The position numbers were made by a program, and so were the translations under genes. DNA of 64,000 nt from Acetobacter fabarum (GTDB taxonomy: Bacteria; Pseudomonadota; Alphaproteobacteria; Acetobacterales; Acetobacteraceae). Location: the NCBI RefSeq assembly GCF_011516925.1, contig NZ_WOTG01000003.1, positions 186,001-250,000 on the forward strand, read 5' to 3'. Numbering within the stretch: the stretch's first letter is position 1; the number at the start of each line of letters is the position of its first letter. The notes below the pieces were generated by a model. It made no database searches. It worked only from the letters and a program-made list of their open reading frames with translations, and was not told where the DNA came from. Shown here in pieces: positions 52,747 to 60,972 of the stretch.

Positions 52747-54354
52747 ATGCTCCGCCTTATCGGCTCTCACTACCATTTCCGCCGGGCTGTGCCCGTTGCC
52801 GTTCAGGCCAGACTGGGCCGAACCGAAATTTCTCTCTCCTTGCAGACTCAGAGTAAGCTGGTGGCCCGCGAACGGGCAGCAGCCCTTTACGCCCGAACCG
52901 GCGCACTTTTTGAGAAGGCAAAGACGATGGAGACTGACCTGTCCCGTGAAGAACTGATTGCCCTGCTGACTGAACAGGGTAAAATCATCGCGGAACAGGA
53001 AGAACTACTCACCCTTGCCGATGATGCCTTCCGGGCCGAAAAACGCGCCCTGCAAGCCGATCACGCCATGACCCTGATGGATCAGGCGCAGAAGGAAGGC
53101 TCTTTCATCTCTTTTGCCACAGACTCACTCAAGGCACTGGAAGCACGGCTTCAGAGCATGATGCAGAAAGTCTTTACGGACAGCGCAGTAAGCAAAAAAG
53201 AAAAGGACATGCTGCGCGAACAGATCAAAAGCCTTTCCACCCTGATTGTCGATCTGGGCAAACATCGCCCTGCTGGTTTGACGGAGGCACCAGCCGGAAG
53301 CCCGGTTGAGAATGAACGGCCCCAAGCCCGCAAACCGACCTCTCCGCCTCTTTCCGTCATGGCAGAAAAATTTGTCTTTGCTGACAAAGACAAGAGCGAA
53401 GATACCAAGAAAGCCACGCGCAAAACCGTGACCCTCTTCATTGAAGCCTTCGGGGACATGCCGGTGAAGCAGATCACGGGCACGGTTGCTGGTGAATTTT
53501 TCGACCTGCTCTCTGATCTCCCGGCAACACATGGCAAAGGAAGAACCGGCCTTCCCATCCGTGAAGCCGTCGCGCAGGCCCGCGAACGTGGGCAGGAAAC
53601 AGTCAGCGGAAAGACTGTGAAAAATCATTTCTCCCGTCTGTCCGCTCTTTGGATGCATCTTGTGCAACGCGAGATGGCTGACCGGAATCCATGGGCTGGA
53701 TGGGATTTCAACATCACAAAGAAGATCGTACGGAGAGGCTGGACAGATGATGAATTGACACGGCTTGCCCATACCCCATGGAATGGCACATCGGTTTCCC
53801 GAGCCACATGGGCGGGGATCATCAGTGTTGGCATGTTCACGGGGATGCGTCTGGGCGAAATCTGCAATCTGAGGAAACAGGATATAGAAATTATTGAAGG
53901 GGTTCCGTGCTTTCACGTGCGCTCTCACCCGGAAGATAACTGGTCACCAAAGACGTCGGCAGGCACACGGATCATTCCCATTCACTCGCATCTGCTCGCC
54001 ATGGAAGGGATCGACCTGCTCAGAGATACCGGGGAGCACTACCTGTTCCCTGACCTCACGGTTTCATCGACAGGTGAGCGCGGGGACAATTTTGCTCGGG
54101 CTTTCTCGAAGCATAAAAAGCGCATTGGCATCCCGGAAGATGTGACGTTTCATTCCTTCCGCCATACCGTCAGCACGAAACTTCGAAATCAAGAAGCGCA
54201 TATTCGGGAACTGTGGATCGACACTGTTCTGGGACATGAAGCATCCCATAAATCACAGGGAACAATGAACTACACCAGCGGGATTGACGTTGCCAATCTT
54301 CGGCAGGTGATTGAAGCCCTGACCTATCCGCCAGAATGCATCATGCCCTTCTGA
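52747..54354 (+). CDS. int: Tyrosine recombinase/integrase of element 3
   Basis: A 535-residue integrase very similar throughout to the one at 3851 (same N-terminal MLRLIGSHYHFRRAVP, same MRLGEICNLRKQDIE, HSFRHTVSTKL, GHEASHKSQGTMNYTSG with the Tyr nucleophile). The coiled-coil middle part (about 60-180) differs most. Because the arm palindromes are also identical, integrases 1 and 3 may act on each other's elements. Confidence 0.93.
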   Translation: MLRLIGSHYHFRRAVPVAVQARLGRTEISLSLQTQSKLVARERAAALYARTGALFEKAKTMETDLSREELIALLTEQGKIIAEQEELLTLADDAFRAEKRALQADHAMTLMDQAQKEGSFISFATDSLKALEARLQSMMQKVFTDSAVSKKEKDMLREQIKSLSTLIVDLGKHRPAGLTEAPAGSPVENERPQARKPTSPPLSVMAEKFVFADKDKSEDTKKATRKTVTLFIEAFGDMPVKQITGTVAGEFFDLLSDLPATHGKGRTGLPIREAVAQARERGQETVSGKTVKNHFSRLSALWMHLVQREMADRNPWAGWDFNITKKIVRRGWTDDELTRLAHTPWNGTSVSRATWAGIISVGMFTGMRLGEICNLRKQDIEIIEGVPCFHVRSHPEDNWSPKTSAGTRIIPIHSHLLAMEGIDLLRDTGEHYLFPDLTVSSTGERGDNFARAFSKHKKRIGIPEDVTFHSFRHTVSTKLRNQEAHIRELWIDTVLGHEASHKSQGTMNYTSGIDVANLRQVIEALTYPPECIMPF

Positions 54355-54450
54355 AAGGCTTATGGTGACAGTCTCGTTTGCATAAAAAGAAAGTTCGGAA
54401 ATCAGGCATCTCGATAGGTTACCCTTACAGGGAGCCAGCAGTGTCAAATG

Positions 54451-54501
54451 GCTACCCAAGGGTAGAATTCGACAAGCTGGTAAGGGGGAGAAATCTCCCC
54501 C
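54451..54501 (+). other. Candidate oriT of element 3
   Basis: GCTACCC-AA-GGGTAG (from 54451) and GGGGGAGA-AA-TCTCCCCC (54484-54501) with GTTAACCCCCTC after it, the same as at 5564-5614 in element 1. Spacing to mobC is also the same. Confidence 0.6.
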
Positions 54502-54532
54502 GTTAACCCCCTCTTTAGAAGGAAAACCAGTT

Positions 54533-54919
54533 ATGCCTGCATCTCGAACTTCTCGCCTTTCCGTCCGTGCATCACCCAGCGAACTCACACTTTGGAGCCA
54601 TATCGCGCGCAGTCAGGGACATGTGACCACGTCTGACTGGATACGCTCCTTACTGGCTTCCGCTGAGTTCTCGGATGATGATGGTCCGCCCGTTTCGGAC
54701 GAACTCCGCAGACTACGCACCCAGCTTTCACGCGTTGGCAACAATCTCAATCAGCTTGCTCACTCGGCCAATTGTGGCGATGCCGTCCATTGCGAGTCTG
54801 TGCTGGGCGAGATCGAAACCCTGATCCATCACCTCGACCTCATTCTGTCACGATCTCGCAAAAAGTCTTCCAGAAGAACAGCCCGTCGCATGTGCGACAC
54901 GACTGTAACCCTGCATTGA
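54533..54919 (+). CDS. mobC: MobC-like relaxosome accessory protein of element 3
   Basis: A 128-residue homologue of the mobC at 5645: TSRLSVRASPSELTLWSHIA at the start and RTQLSRVGNNLNQLAHSAN in the middle are nearly the same. It has no relaxase gene after it; instead an antiporter fragment on the other strand begins within 10 bp. If active, it would need the relaxase of element 1 in trans. Confidence 0.83.
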   Translation: MPASRTSRLSVRASPSELTLWSHIARSQGHVTTSDWIRSLLASAEFSDDDGPPVSDELRRLRTQLSRVGNNLNQLAHSANCGDAVHCESVLGEIETLIHHLDLILSRSRKKSSRRTARRMCDTTVTLH

Positions 54920-54925
54920 TTGCCT

Positions 54926-55183
54926 GGCCCCGGCAAACAGAAGCAGGGACAGCGCGCCATTTAGAAGGGCCGTGGGGAGATTGATCGCTCCGAGCACAGA
55001 CCGTGGGAGAGCCTGAAGGTCATAGGCCGGTATTAATGGATTCAGGATCATGACCAGCAGGGAAACCAGCAATGAGAAGACCAGAACGCCAATCGTCACA
55101 GGAAGGCGAAACGTGTGGTGATTGAGAATGCTGAACCCTGCCGAGAGGGTCAGAAGCAGAGCGAGGAGGCTGATCGTATCCAT
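54926..55183 (-). pseudogene. Na+/H+ antiporter N-terminal fragment
   Basis: From ATG 55183 the frame reads a CPA1-type antiporter start: TISLLALLLTLSAGFSILNH, RLPVTIGVLVFSLLVSLLV and INLPTALLNGALSLLLFAGA, about 86 residues with three membrane helices. The family runs to 400 residues or more. After LLFAGA the likeness stops and the frame enters the mobC end (open to 54848). So a deletion or recombination joined the mobC end to a truncated antiporter at about 54920-54926. Confidence 0.65.
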
Positions 55184-55432
55184 ACCTTCACCGCTGGCTG
55201 CTCCTGTCCCTTACGTCAAGAAAAACCGGCGATGGTCTGCTACCGGAGATAGCCTGACTGGTCTTCCATGTCCGAGATGGAGGCGTAAGCCGACATTAAA
55301 CAATCAACCCCAACGCAACCGACATGCTCTCAACAACGTTTAGTGTCCGAAAAACGGTCGTTTCTGGAAGCTTGTCAAGCTGCCTCGAACAGACGACGTC
55401 GCTACTGTCCCTAAAACCTGCTTTTTGGCACG

Positions 55433-55993
55433 CTATACCCCGCACTGAACCGTGCGCCAGACCGTGCTCCGACTGACCCGAAAAATTTTTGCAATTTCTG
55501 CCAGTGATCTCCCGGCCTGCTTCAATTCACAGGCATGCTTTTTTTGACGGGACGTCAGGATAGGGCACCTCCCCAATCGTTTTCCAGCCTGACGCGCGGC
55601 TTCCAAGCCCGCTCGCGTCCGCTCCCGGATAATCTCCCGCTCAAACTGGGCAAAGCCTGCAAGGATGGTCAAAAACAACTGACCATTAGGCGTGCCAGTC
55701 TCAATCCCAATATTCAATATTCGCACACGAACGCCGCTCTCTGTAAGGCTCCTGACCAATCCCATGACATCGACGGTATCACGTCCAAGCCGATCCAGAC
55801 GTGCCACTACCATACTATCCCCCTGCCCCAGCCGGTTCAGTAGACCAGAAAGTCCAGGACGCTCTACCGCAGGAATCCGACCTGAAACAGTATCAGTGAT
55901 GATCTCCTCAAGTCCCTCCCGCCTCAACTCAAGAATCTGAGGATCATGGCTCTGTTCATCCGTTGAAATACGAGCGTAACCATAACGCGCCAT
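55433..55993 (-). CDS. Serine resolvase, cassette 2
   Basis: A 186-residue small serine recombinase from ATG 55993; an open frame extends upstream to 56104 but lacks family sequence. S10 is in YGYARISTDEQ; LDRLGRDTVDVMGLVR, NGQLFLTILAGFAQFEREII and a C-terminal HTH (RSLAEIAKIFRVSRSTVWR) follow. It is divergent from the lipoprotein pair that starts at 56126. GTTTTTGAGACGCC and related CAAAAACG motifs in the gap (56000-56110) may belong to a res site. Confidence 0.92.
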   Translation of the reverse strand: MARYGYARISTDEQSHDPQILELRREGLEEIITDTVSGRIPAVERPGLSGLLNRLGQGDSMVVARLDRLGRDTVDVMGLVRSLTESGVRVRILNIGIETGTPNGQLFLTILAGFAQFEREIIRERTRAGLEAARQAGKRLGRCPILTSRQKKHACELKQAGRSLAEIAKIFRVSRSTVWRTVQCGV

Positions 55994-56125
55994 CGTTTGT
56001 GTCTCCTTATGTAAACGGGACACGTTTTTGAGACGCCATTTTACTCTATTTGTGCTTCGGAAGCCTTTTGTCCCAAAAACGACGGATTTTGACACCGATA
56101 TCATGTAACTTCTTGGTGCAGAAAA

Positions 56126-56491
56126 ATGCTCGAAAGTTCTCCTTCTCGTCTCTTACACTTGGCTCTTCTGGCTTTACCTCTTATGCTCTCCGCCTGTTCT
56201 GGTAGAACGCCCAGTCAGGGCGAAATGGCTCAACTCGAAGCCGATCTACTCAGCCAGCCCAGTGGCTTCAACATGTTATTTGGCGGCAATCGTCGACAGA
56301 CCAGAGTAGATGTCGAAGCCATTAAAATTGTTAAGCAAAGCTGTGAAGCCCTGAAAAACTTCGATTCAGCTTTCGATTGCACCGTCAGCTTCACTCTTAA
56401 TGATGAGCCTCATGAAAATACCCTACGGGTCATACATCATGAGGATGGCAAGTGGAGCCTCGCACATGAGCAGCCTGCACCTTCTCTTTAA
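56126..56491 (+). CDS. Small lipoprotein of the resolvase-linked family, copy 2
   Basis: A 121-residue lipoprotein. The signal peptide ends with the lipobox LSAC. The mature part has TPSQGEMAQLEADLLSQ, a KQSCEALK segment, FDCTVSFTLNDEP and a final DGKWSL. It matches the other two family members in the order PS-x-x-E, SQ, Cys, x-C-x-V and GKW, although its identity is low. It is the first gene of cassette 2. Confidence 0.7.
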   Translation: MLESSPSRLLHLALLALPLMLSACSGRTPSQGEMAQLEADLLSQPSGFNMLFGGNRRQTRVDVEAIKIVKQSCEALKNFDSAFDCTVSFTLNDEPHENTLRVIHHEDGKWSLAHEQPAPSL

Positions 56492-56542
56492 ACTCCCGAA
56501 CGATAATTCTGATTTTAAATTCCACGGCTCAGAGATCATGTG

Positions 56543-56857
56543 ATGTCGCTATATTATCCATCAAAACCAAAGTCTTCTTTATTTATATTGATACCCTTCC
56601 TTTTCCTTTCCGCCTGTGGAGACGAAGAACCTTCAATAAAAGAAATTGAAACAGTTCTTAGTCAGGAATTTCAAAATGACGCTCAACAGGGAGCAAACGA
56701 ACAGCCACCCAATAAAATCAGTATTCTCGAAAGAAAATGTAGAAAAGGCAATGTCGCTTACATCTGCCAGTTGAAAATTCAACAAGGTAATTTTGTAGAT
56801 AATGCTGAGTTAAGATTTGCAAAAAACAACGGTAAATGGATTAGAGTTCCAGAATAG
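56543..56857 (+). CDS. Small lipoprotein of the resolvase-linked family, copy 3
   Basis: A 104-residue lipoprotein with lipobox LSAC, then GDEEPSIKEIETVLSQEF, ERKCRKGNVAYICQLKIQ and AELRFAKNNGKWIRVPE. It is closest to the lipoprotein at 34982 (PSLEEL, SQ, GKW near the C terminus, final acidic residue). The DNA is more AT-rich than copy 2. I use ATG 56543; a GTG directly before it is also possible. Confidence 0.7.
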   Translation: MSLYYPSKPKSSLFILIPFLFLSACGDEEPSIKEIETVLSQEFQNDAQQGANEQPPNKISILERKCRKGNVAYICQLKIQQGNFVDNAELRFAKNNGKWIRVPE

Positions 56858-56920
56858 AAATTCTTATTTTAATCCACAGGGTTCCATCAAATAAACATTT
56901 GATCCTTAGTGAGGAATATC

Positions 56921-57502
56921 ATGAAATTCACCATTGATGGTTCTCCTGTATGGTTTCATGGAATTAGCGGCGATGTTTACAGCCTCCAGAAATGGACATC
57001 CACCAATTTAAAATCCGATGGTGGCGGTGGTTATATCCATCCTGTCTATGGCGGACAAATTAATGCCCCACAGATCAGATCGTCTACAGAACAACATCAG
57101 AATTTCTGGATTGTATCACCGAGCGGTCATGAACGGGAAATGAGCGATGCGAACATCCGATGCCGTGAAGGACAACGTGTCACCCTTATCTGGGGCGCAT
57201 CAGAAGGCGTCGAAAACGGAAAATATCTTCTTTTCTATAATCATAATACGGACAGCCTCACATTTTATGATGATGCATTCAATGGGAAAAGTAGCTTTAA
57301 AGACCTGAATGCATCAGCATCAGAGTCATATATGAGTATAATCATATGGACATTAGCCATTCCCACTCTTGGCATAAGCCTCCTATTTTTCATACCGTTA
57401 ATCATTAAAATGGCAAGACGACTTGCTCCGATTACTCAGGAATACAGACTGTTCACGCAGGAACTTCTTAAAAATCCTGATTTCATTTCCTCCATATCAT
57501 GA
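56921..57502 (+). CDS. Membrane protein of unknown function in cassette 2
   Basis: A 193-residue protein from ATG 56921 (GAGGAATATC upstream). A beta-rich N-terminal domain (MKFTIDGSPVWFHGISGDVY, GGYIHPVYGGQI) is followed by a transmembrane pair (IIIWTLAIPTLGISLLFFIP) and a short cytosolic tail. No family name is known to me. It plays the same positional role as the membrane protein at 35399 but shows no clear sequence likeness. Confidence 0.6.
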   Translation: MKFTIDGSPVWFHGISGDVYSLQKWTSTNLKSDGGGGYIHPVYGGQINAPQIRSSTEQHQNFWIVSPSGHEREMSDANIRCREGQRVTLIWGASEGVENGKYLLFYNHNTDSLTFYDDAFNGKSSFKDLNASASESYMSIIIWTLAIPTLGISLLFFIPLIIKMARRLAPITQEYRLFTQELLKNPDFISSIS

Positions 57503-57534
57503 CAATAAAACAAGTCTTGTAGGGAATTGCATTT

Positions 57535-57858
57535 ATGGAAAAGCGTTTTTTTTCATTGTTTTTTCTGATCATATCATTAGCCCCTCAGCAATCCTTGGCG
57601 CAGACCAGCGGACAAGTCACACCCTCTGCCCGCCCTCACGGATGTATTGCTGATGGCGCTGCGGGGGCCGTGGCAGGTCACTTCATGCACTCTGGTCACG
57701 CAGTCCTGGAAGCAATGGCAGGCTGTGCTTATGGCGCATGGCAACGCCACAAATGGAAAATGGAGATAAAAAAATATGATAGTCAAAAACGCACGATTAT
57801 AATGCCTTCTGACAAGATTGAGTCGCATTTTCAAAGCCAGACGGGTAAAGATCCATAG
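57535..57858 (+). CDS. Secreted glycine-zipper-like small protein
   Basis: A 107-residue protein with a signal peptide (FFSLFFLIISLAPQQSLAQ, residues 5-23). The mature part has a Gly/Ala/His-rich hydrophobic stretch CIADGAAGAVAGHFMHSGHA followed by GCAYGAWQRHKWK, the style of a glycine-zipper segment flanked by two Cys. It could insert in a membrane. It ends cassette 2; the third resolvase gene converges on it. Confidence 0.6.
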   Translation: MEKRFFSLFFLIISLAPQQSLAQTSGQVTPSARPHGCIADGAAGAVAGHFMHSGHAVLEAMAGCAYGAWQRHKWKMEIKKYDSQKRTIIMPSDKIESHFQSQTGKDP

Positions 57859-57915
57859 GAAAACATTCTGGACGTCCAAACCAATTCTACCGTCCAGAAG
57901 TCAGTTCTTCACGCA

Positions 57916-58476
57916 CTATTGAGCTATCCTGACAACACGATGGACGGTTGATTTACTGACTTTAAAAATTGCCGCGATCTCCCGCAAGGACATACCATTT
58001 TCCGATAAGTCACGAATATGACTCTGCTGTCGCTTTGTCAGGCAGCCTGGACGCCCGAGTTTTTTTCCTGACGCCCGGATTGCAGCCAGCCCGGCGCGTG
58101 TTCGCTCCCGGATCAGTTCACGTTCAAATTCTGCAATCGCCATGAGAATTGTTAAGAACATGCGCCCGTTGGGCGTACCAGTTTCTGCGCCGATATTCAG
58201 TATTCGTACCCGAATACCGTCTTCATCCAGCACTCGTAGCAAATTCAAGACATCCACAGTATCCCGTCCAAGACGGTCAAGCCGTGCAATCACGAGGCTA
58301 TCCCCCCGTTTCAGTTTGCCCAGAAGTTCCGAAAGCTGAGGACGGACACGGGCCGGAACGGAGCCGGAAATCACCTCTGTGACAATTGTTTCCACCCCTT
58401 CACTCTGAAGCGCGAAAATCTGAGGATCATTCACCTGTGCGTCAGTTGAAACCCTTGCATATCCATAACGTGCCAT
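57916..58476 (-). CDS. Serine resolvase, cassette 3
   Basis: A 186-residue serine recombinase close to the one at 55433: YGYARVSTDAQ (S10), LDRLGRDTVDVLNLLR, NGRMFLTILMAIAEFERELI and the C-terminal HTH (MSLREIAAIFKVSKSTVHR). It is divergent from an HTH protein and a Fic gene. It converges on the secreted protein ending at 57858. Confidence 0.92.
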   Translation of the reverse strand: MARYGYARVSTDAQVNDPQIFALQSEGVETIVTEVISGSVPARVRPQLSELLGKLKRGDSLVIARLDRLGRDTVDVLNLLRVLDEDGIRVRILNIGAETGTPNGRMFLTILMAIAEFERELIRERTRAGLAAIRASGKKLGRPGCLTKRQQSHIRDLSENGMSLREIAAIFKVSKSTVHRVVRIAQ

Positions 58477-58722
58477 ATGGCTGCTTTCGACAATGACCCA
58501 ACAGGCTCACCTAAACAGCATGCCTGAGAGCGTCATCTATCATTATCATCATTATGTGTAAACATATTTGGTTCCATACGATATTATTTATGTATATTAT
58601 TGAAGTGTATCCCTCAAAATTCGGAACAGAATTTGCCCTGACTTTCTCACTTAAATTGCCATTTTTACGCAGCATGGTAGTAAATACGAAGGTGCCACCG
58701 TATTTTCCAAAGGTTCGTTTTC

Positions 58723-59040
58723 ATGTCCATTCTGCTGGCTTCGCAGTGTCGTGCTGCCCGCGCCATGCTTGGCCTTTCCCAGAAAGACCTAGCGCAGCTC
58801 GCTGAAGTGGGTTCCAGAACACTGGCTGACTTTGAGACCGGCACACGCTCGCCCCATCACAGAACACTCAAAGCAATCCGGCATACACTGGAGGCAGCAG
58901 GAATCCTCTTTATTGGTGAGGAAGGCAATCTGGGGCCGGGCGTCAGGCTCAACAGCAATGAACACCCAGCGCTTATGTCAGATATGGAACAGCATGCCCC
59001 TGACCTTCAGCACGAACTCAGCCCCGGCGCTTTCCGGTAA
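58723..59040 (+). CDS. XRE-family HTH regulator
   Basis: A 105-residue Cro/CI-type HTH protein: CRAARAMLGLSQKDLAQLAE and VGSRTLADFETGTRSPHHRT, then KAIRHTLEAAGILFIGEEGN, a common form of short element-borne regulators. AAAGG lies upstream. It precedes the Fic gene in the same direction, 160 bp away, and may control it. Confidence 0.87.
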   Translation: MSILLASQCRAARAMLGLSQKDLAQLAEVGSRTLADFETGTRSPHHRTLKAIRHTLEAAGILFIGEEGNLGPGVRLNSNEHPALMSDMEQHAPDLQHELSPGAFR

Positions 59041-59169
59041 CCATATAGTTCATTCTCTGCTTATTCCGCATGCTCAACCAATATAATGCATGGCATCATC
59101 CTGTCTTCACCTTTGACAGAAAGCTTAAATAAAGTACGTGGCGATAGCCATAAAATTAGGCTTGTGATA

Positions 59170-59215
59170 AAAACCTTAAATATGGATCATACTACCCTCC
59201 CATGTTTAAGGTTTT
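59170..59215. promoter_or_regulatory. Long inverted repeat across the Fic start
   Basis: AAAACCTTAAATATGG (59170-59185) and CCATGTTTAAGGTTTT (59200-59215) are 16-bp arms with one mismatch and a 14-nt loop. The right arm contains the ATG at 59202 and the AAGG that could serve a GTG start at 59220. It could be an operator or an mRNA hairpin that hides the start. Confidence 0.65.
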
Positions 59216-60395
59216 CGCCGTGAACCGTCAGGATTTAATGGGAGGCATCAGAGAGTGTCTGAGCCGCCTGCCTCCCCCTTATGAGAGCCATTATGGCGTT
59301 GTCCCACCTGCTCCACCTGAAAGTGGGGTATATCTGGACGACATCACAGCCTTGCACTCCCAGGCGATGGCTTCTCTGGGGCAAATTGCAGAATGGGCAC
59401 GGGCGTCAACTGATCCCTATCTCATTAGCAGAACCCTCCGCAGCAGGGAGGCCGTCAGCAGTTCTGCAATGGAAGGCACCCACAGCACCCTGGATGAACT
59501 GCTGATCGTTGATGAAGACGATGAACAGGCCACGCAGGAAACGCGTCAGGTCAGGGATTATGCGTTGGCCCTTGAAAAATTCCTGCCTCAGGCCGCTGCA
59601 TCCGGCAGAACCGTTTTCACACTCGACACCGTGCTGGCATTGCATCAGGAAGTCATGAGGCATGACATATCCTATATCGGCACTCCCGGAGCATTACGGA
59701 CGACCGTAGTCTGGATTGGTGGCAGCAGACATAACATCGCCTATTCCACCTACAACCCGCCCCCACCTGACCGGGTGCTCCAATGTCTTCAAAACACACT
59801 GGATTATATGGCGGGAGATGGCATGCAGATGATGACACAATCACTCATCACGCGAGTTGCTATCGCCCATGCCCATTTTGAAGCTGTCCACCCATTCAGG
59901 GACGGCAATGGACGGGTTGGCAGACTTCTGATTCCTATGATGCTGGCAGCGGAACAAGAGCCACCTCTCTATCTCTCTTCCTACATTGAAGCGTACAAAC
60001 AGGATTATTATGACGCGCTGAAACAGGCGCAGCAGAAACTGAACTGGCTCCCCCTGATTGCCTTCATGTCACAGGCCATTATTGGAACTGTGCAGGAGTT
60101 CAAAGCTGTCAGGAGTGCAACCAAGGCGCTGAAAACGGAGTGGCTGAACAGACGCTCCTACAGAAAGAACTCCGCAGCGCTGAGAGCATTGGATGTTCTA
60201 ATTGATTGTCCTGTCATTACAGCGACACGACTTGGGAAAATTCTAGACATTTCTGCTCCTGCAACCAAGACAGCGCTGGAACAGTTAGAGGCCGCTGGCA
60301 TTTTGGTGGAACGCACCGGATATGCCAGAAACCGGATATTTTCTGCCCCCGAGGTTATGGCGATCATCAATAGACCATTCGGGGAAAGAACTTAA
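59202..60395 (+). CDS. Fic-domain protein (AMP transferase) with built-in inhibitory helix
   Basis: A 397-residue Fic protein. The N-terminal part carries the class II inhibitory motif in AVSSSAMEGTHST (S87, E91, G92). The active loop HPFRDGNGRVGRL (from H230) matches the catalytic HxFx(D/E)GNGRxxR. A C-terminal winged-helix segment (ITATRLGKILDISAPATKTA and LEQLEAAGILVERTGYARN) follows, as in the Fic/DUF4172-like group. Fic enzymes transfer AMP to proteins. The ATG at 59202 lacks a ribosome site; GTG 59220 with AAGG upstream may be the real start. Confidence 0.92.
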   Translation: MFKVFAVNRQDLMGGIRECLSRLPPPYESHYGVVPPAPPESGVYLDDITALHSQAMASLGQIAEWARASTDPYLISRTLRSREAVSSSAMEGTHSTLDELLIVDEDDEQATQETRQVRDYALALEKFLPQAAASGRTVFTLDTVLALHQEVMRHDISYIGTPGALRTTVVWIGGSRHNIAYSTYNPPPPDRVLQCLQNTLDYMAGDGMQMMTQSLITRVAIAHAHFEAVHPFRDGNGRVGRLLIPMMLAAEQEPPLYLSSYIEAYKQDYYDALKQAQQKLNWLPLIAFMSQAIIGTVQEFKAVRSATKALKTEWLNRRSYRKNSAALRALDVLIDCPVITATRLGKILDISAPATKTALEQLEAAGILVERTGYARNRIFSAPEVMAIINRPFGERT

Positions 60396-60402
60396 ATTTT
60401 AA

Positions 60403-60434
60403 AAAGCCGTTCTTTCATATAAAAGAACGGCTTT
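60403..60434. terminator. Bidirectional terminator between Fic and the HTH gene
   Basis: AAAGCCGTTCTTT-CATATA-AAAGAACGGCTTT is a perfect 13-bp stem with a 6-nt loop and T-tails on both strands. It lies between two converging genes. Confidence 0.92.
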
Positions 60435-60456
60435 CATGAAATGGACTATTATATTT

Positions 60457-60843
60457 TTATTGTTTTGGAATATATTTCATAAACTCAATTACGGCTCGGT
60501 AGAGTTCTTTCTTACTTTTCGTTTCGGACATAGAACTCCACAAGTCGAAGCGTTCTGACAATTCCAGTACTGCCTTCGTGACCTCATCAGAATGGCGCAT
60601 CAAAACGACAAGACTTGCACCGCTAGGACCATTGCGGGCACTCAACCAATTGCCCACTGTTCGTAAATTTGCTCCTGTTAATCGAGCGATATGTTTTATG
60701 TGTGCTGGTGTGTTTCCAAAATCGCGTCTGAGCGCGTCCGCAATAATGTTTGCAAAAGCCGCTTCCGTATCAGCAGACGGATCTAGTGGAAATTTATTTC
60801 CTTCATCTACGCGAAAATTTCGGTCTTTTTTTGTAAACGACAT
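60457..60843 (-). CDS. Small HTH-like protein divergent from the recombinase operon
   Basis: A 128-residue protein from ATG 60843, chosen over an open-frame start at 61014 because AAGGAATG precedes it. The middle part FANIIADALRRDFGNTPAHI and ARLTGANLRTVGNWLSARNG is HTH-like, as in short regulators of integrative elements and prophages. It lies 130 bp from and divergent to the recombinase operon, with an inverted repeat between, so it is the probable repressor. Confidence 0.7.
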   Translation of the reverse strand: MSFTKKDRNFRVDEGNKFPLDPSADTEAAFANIIADALRRDFGNTPAHIKHIARLTGANLRTVGNWLSARNGPSGASLVVLMRHSDEVTKAVLELSERFDLWSSMSETKSKKELYRAVIEFMKYIPKQ

Positions 60844-60880
60844 TCCACATTCCTTTATATTACAAAAACGATTGTCTGAA

Positions 60881-60915
60881 CACGATCGATTCAGATCGAA
60901 CGCACTACGATCGTG
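60881..60915. promoter_or_regulatory. Inverted repeat between HTH gene and recombinase
   Basis: CACGATCG (60881-60888) and CGATCGTG (60908-60915) are perfect 8-bp arms 19 bp apart in the shared divergent promoter region. A GATTCAGATCGAA segment lies between them. It is the probable operator of the HTH protein. Confidence 0.6.
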
Positions 60916-60972
60916 GCGCAAAATGTGGGCGGGTGGCTTCTCCGTCTTTAACGCATAGAGCTGGGGATAAGA

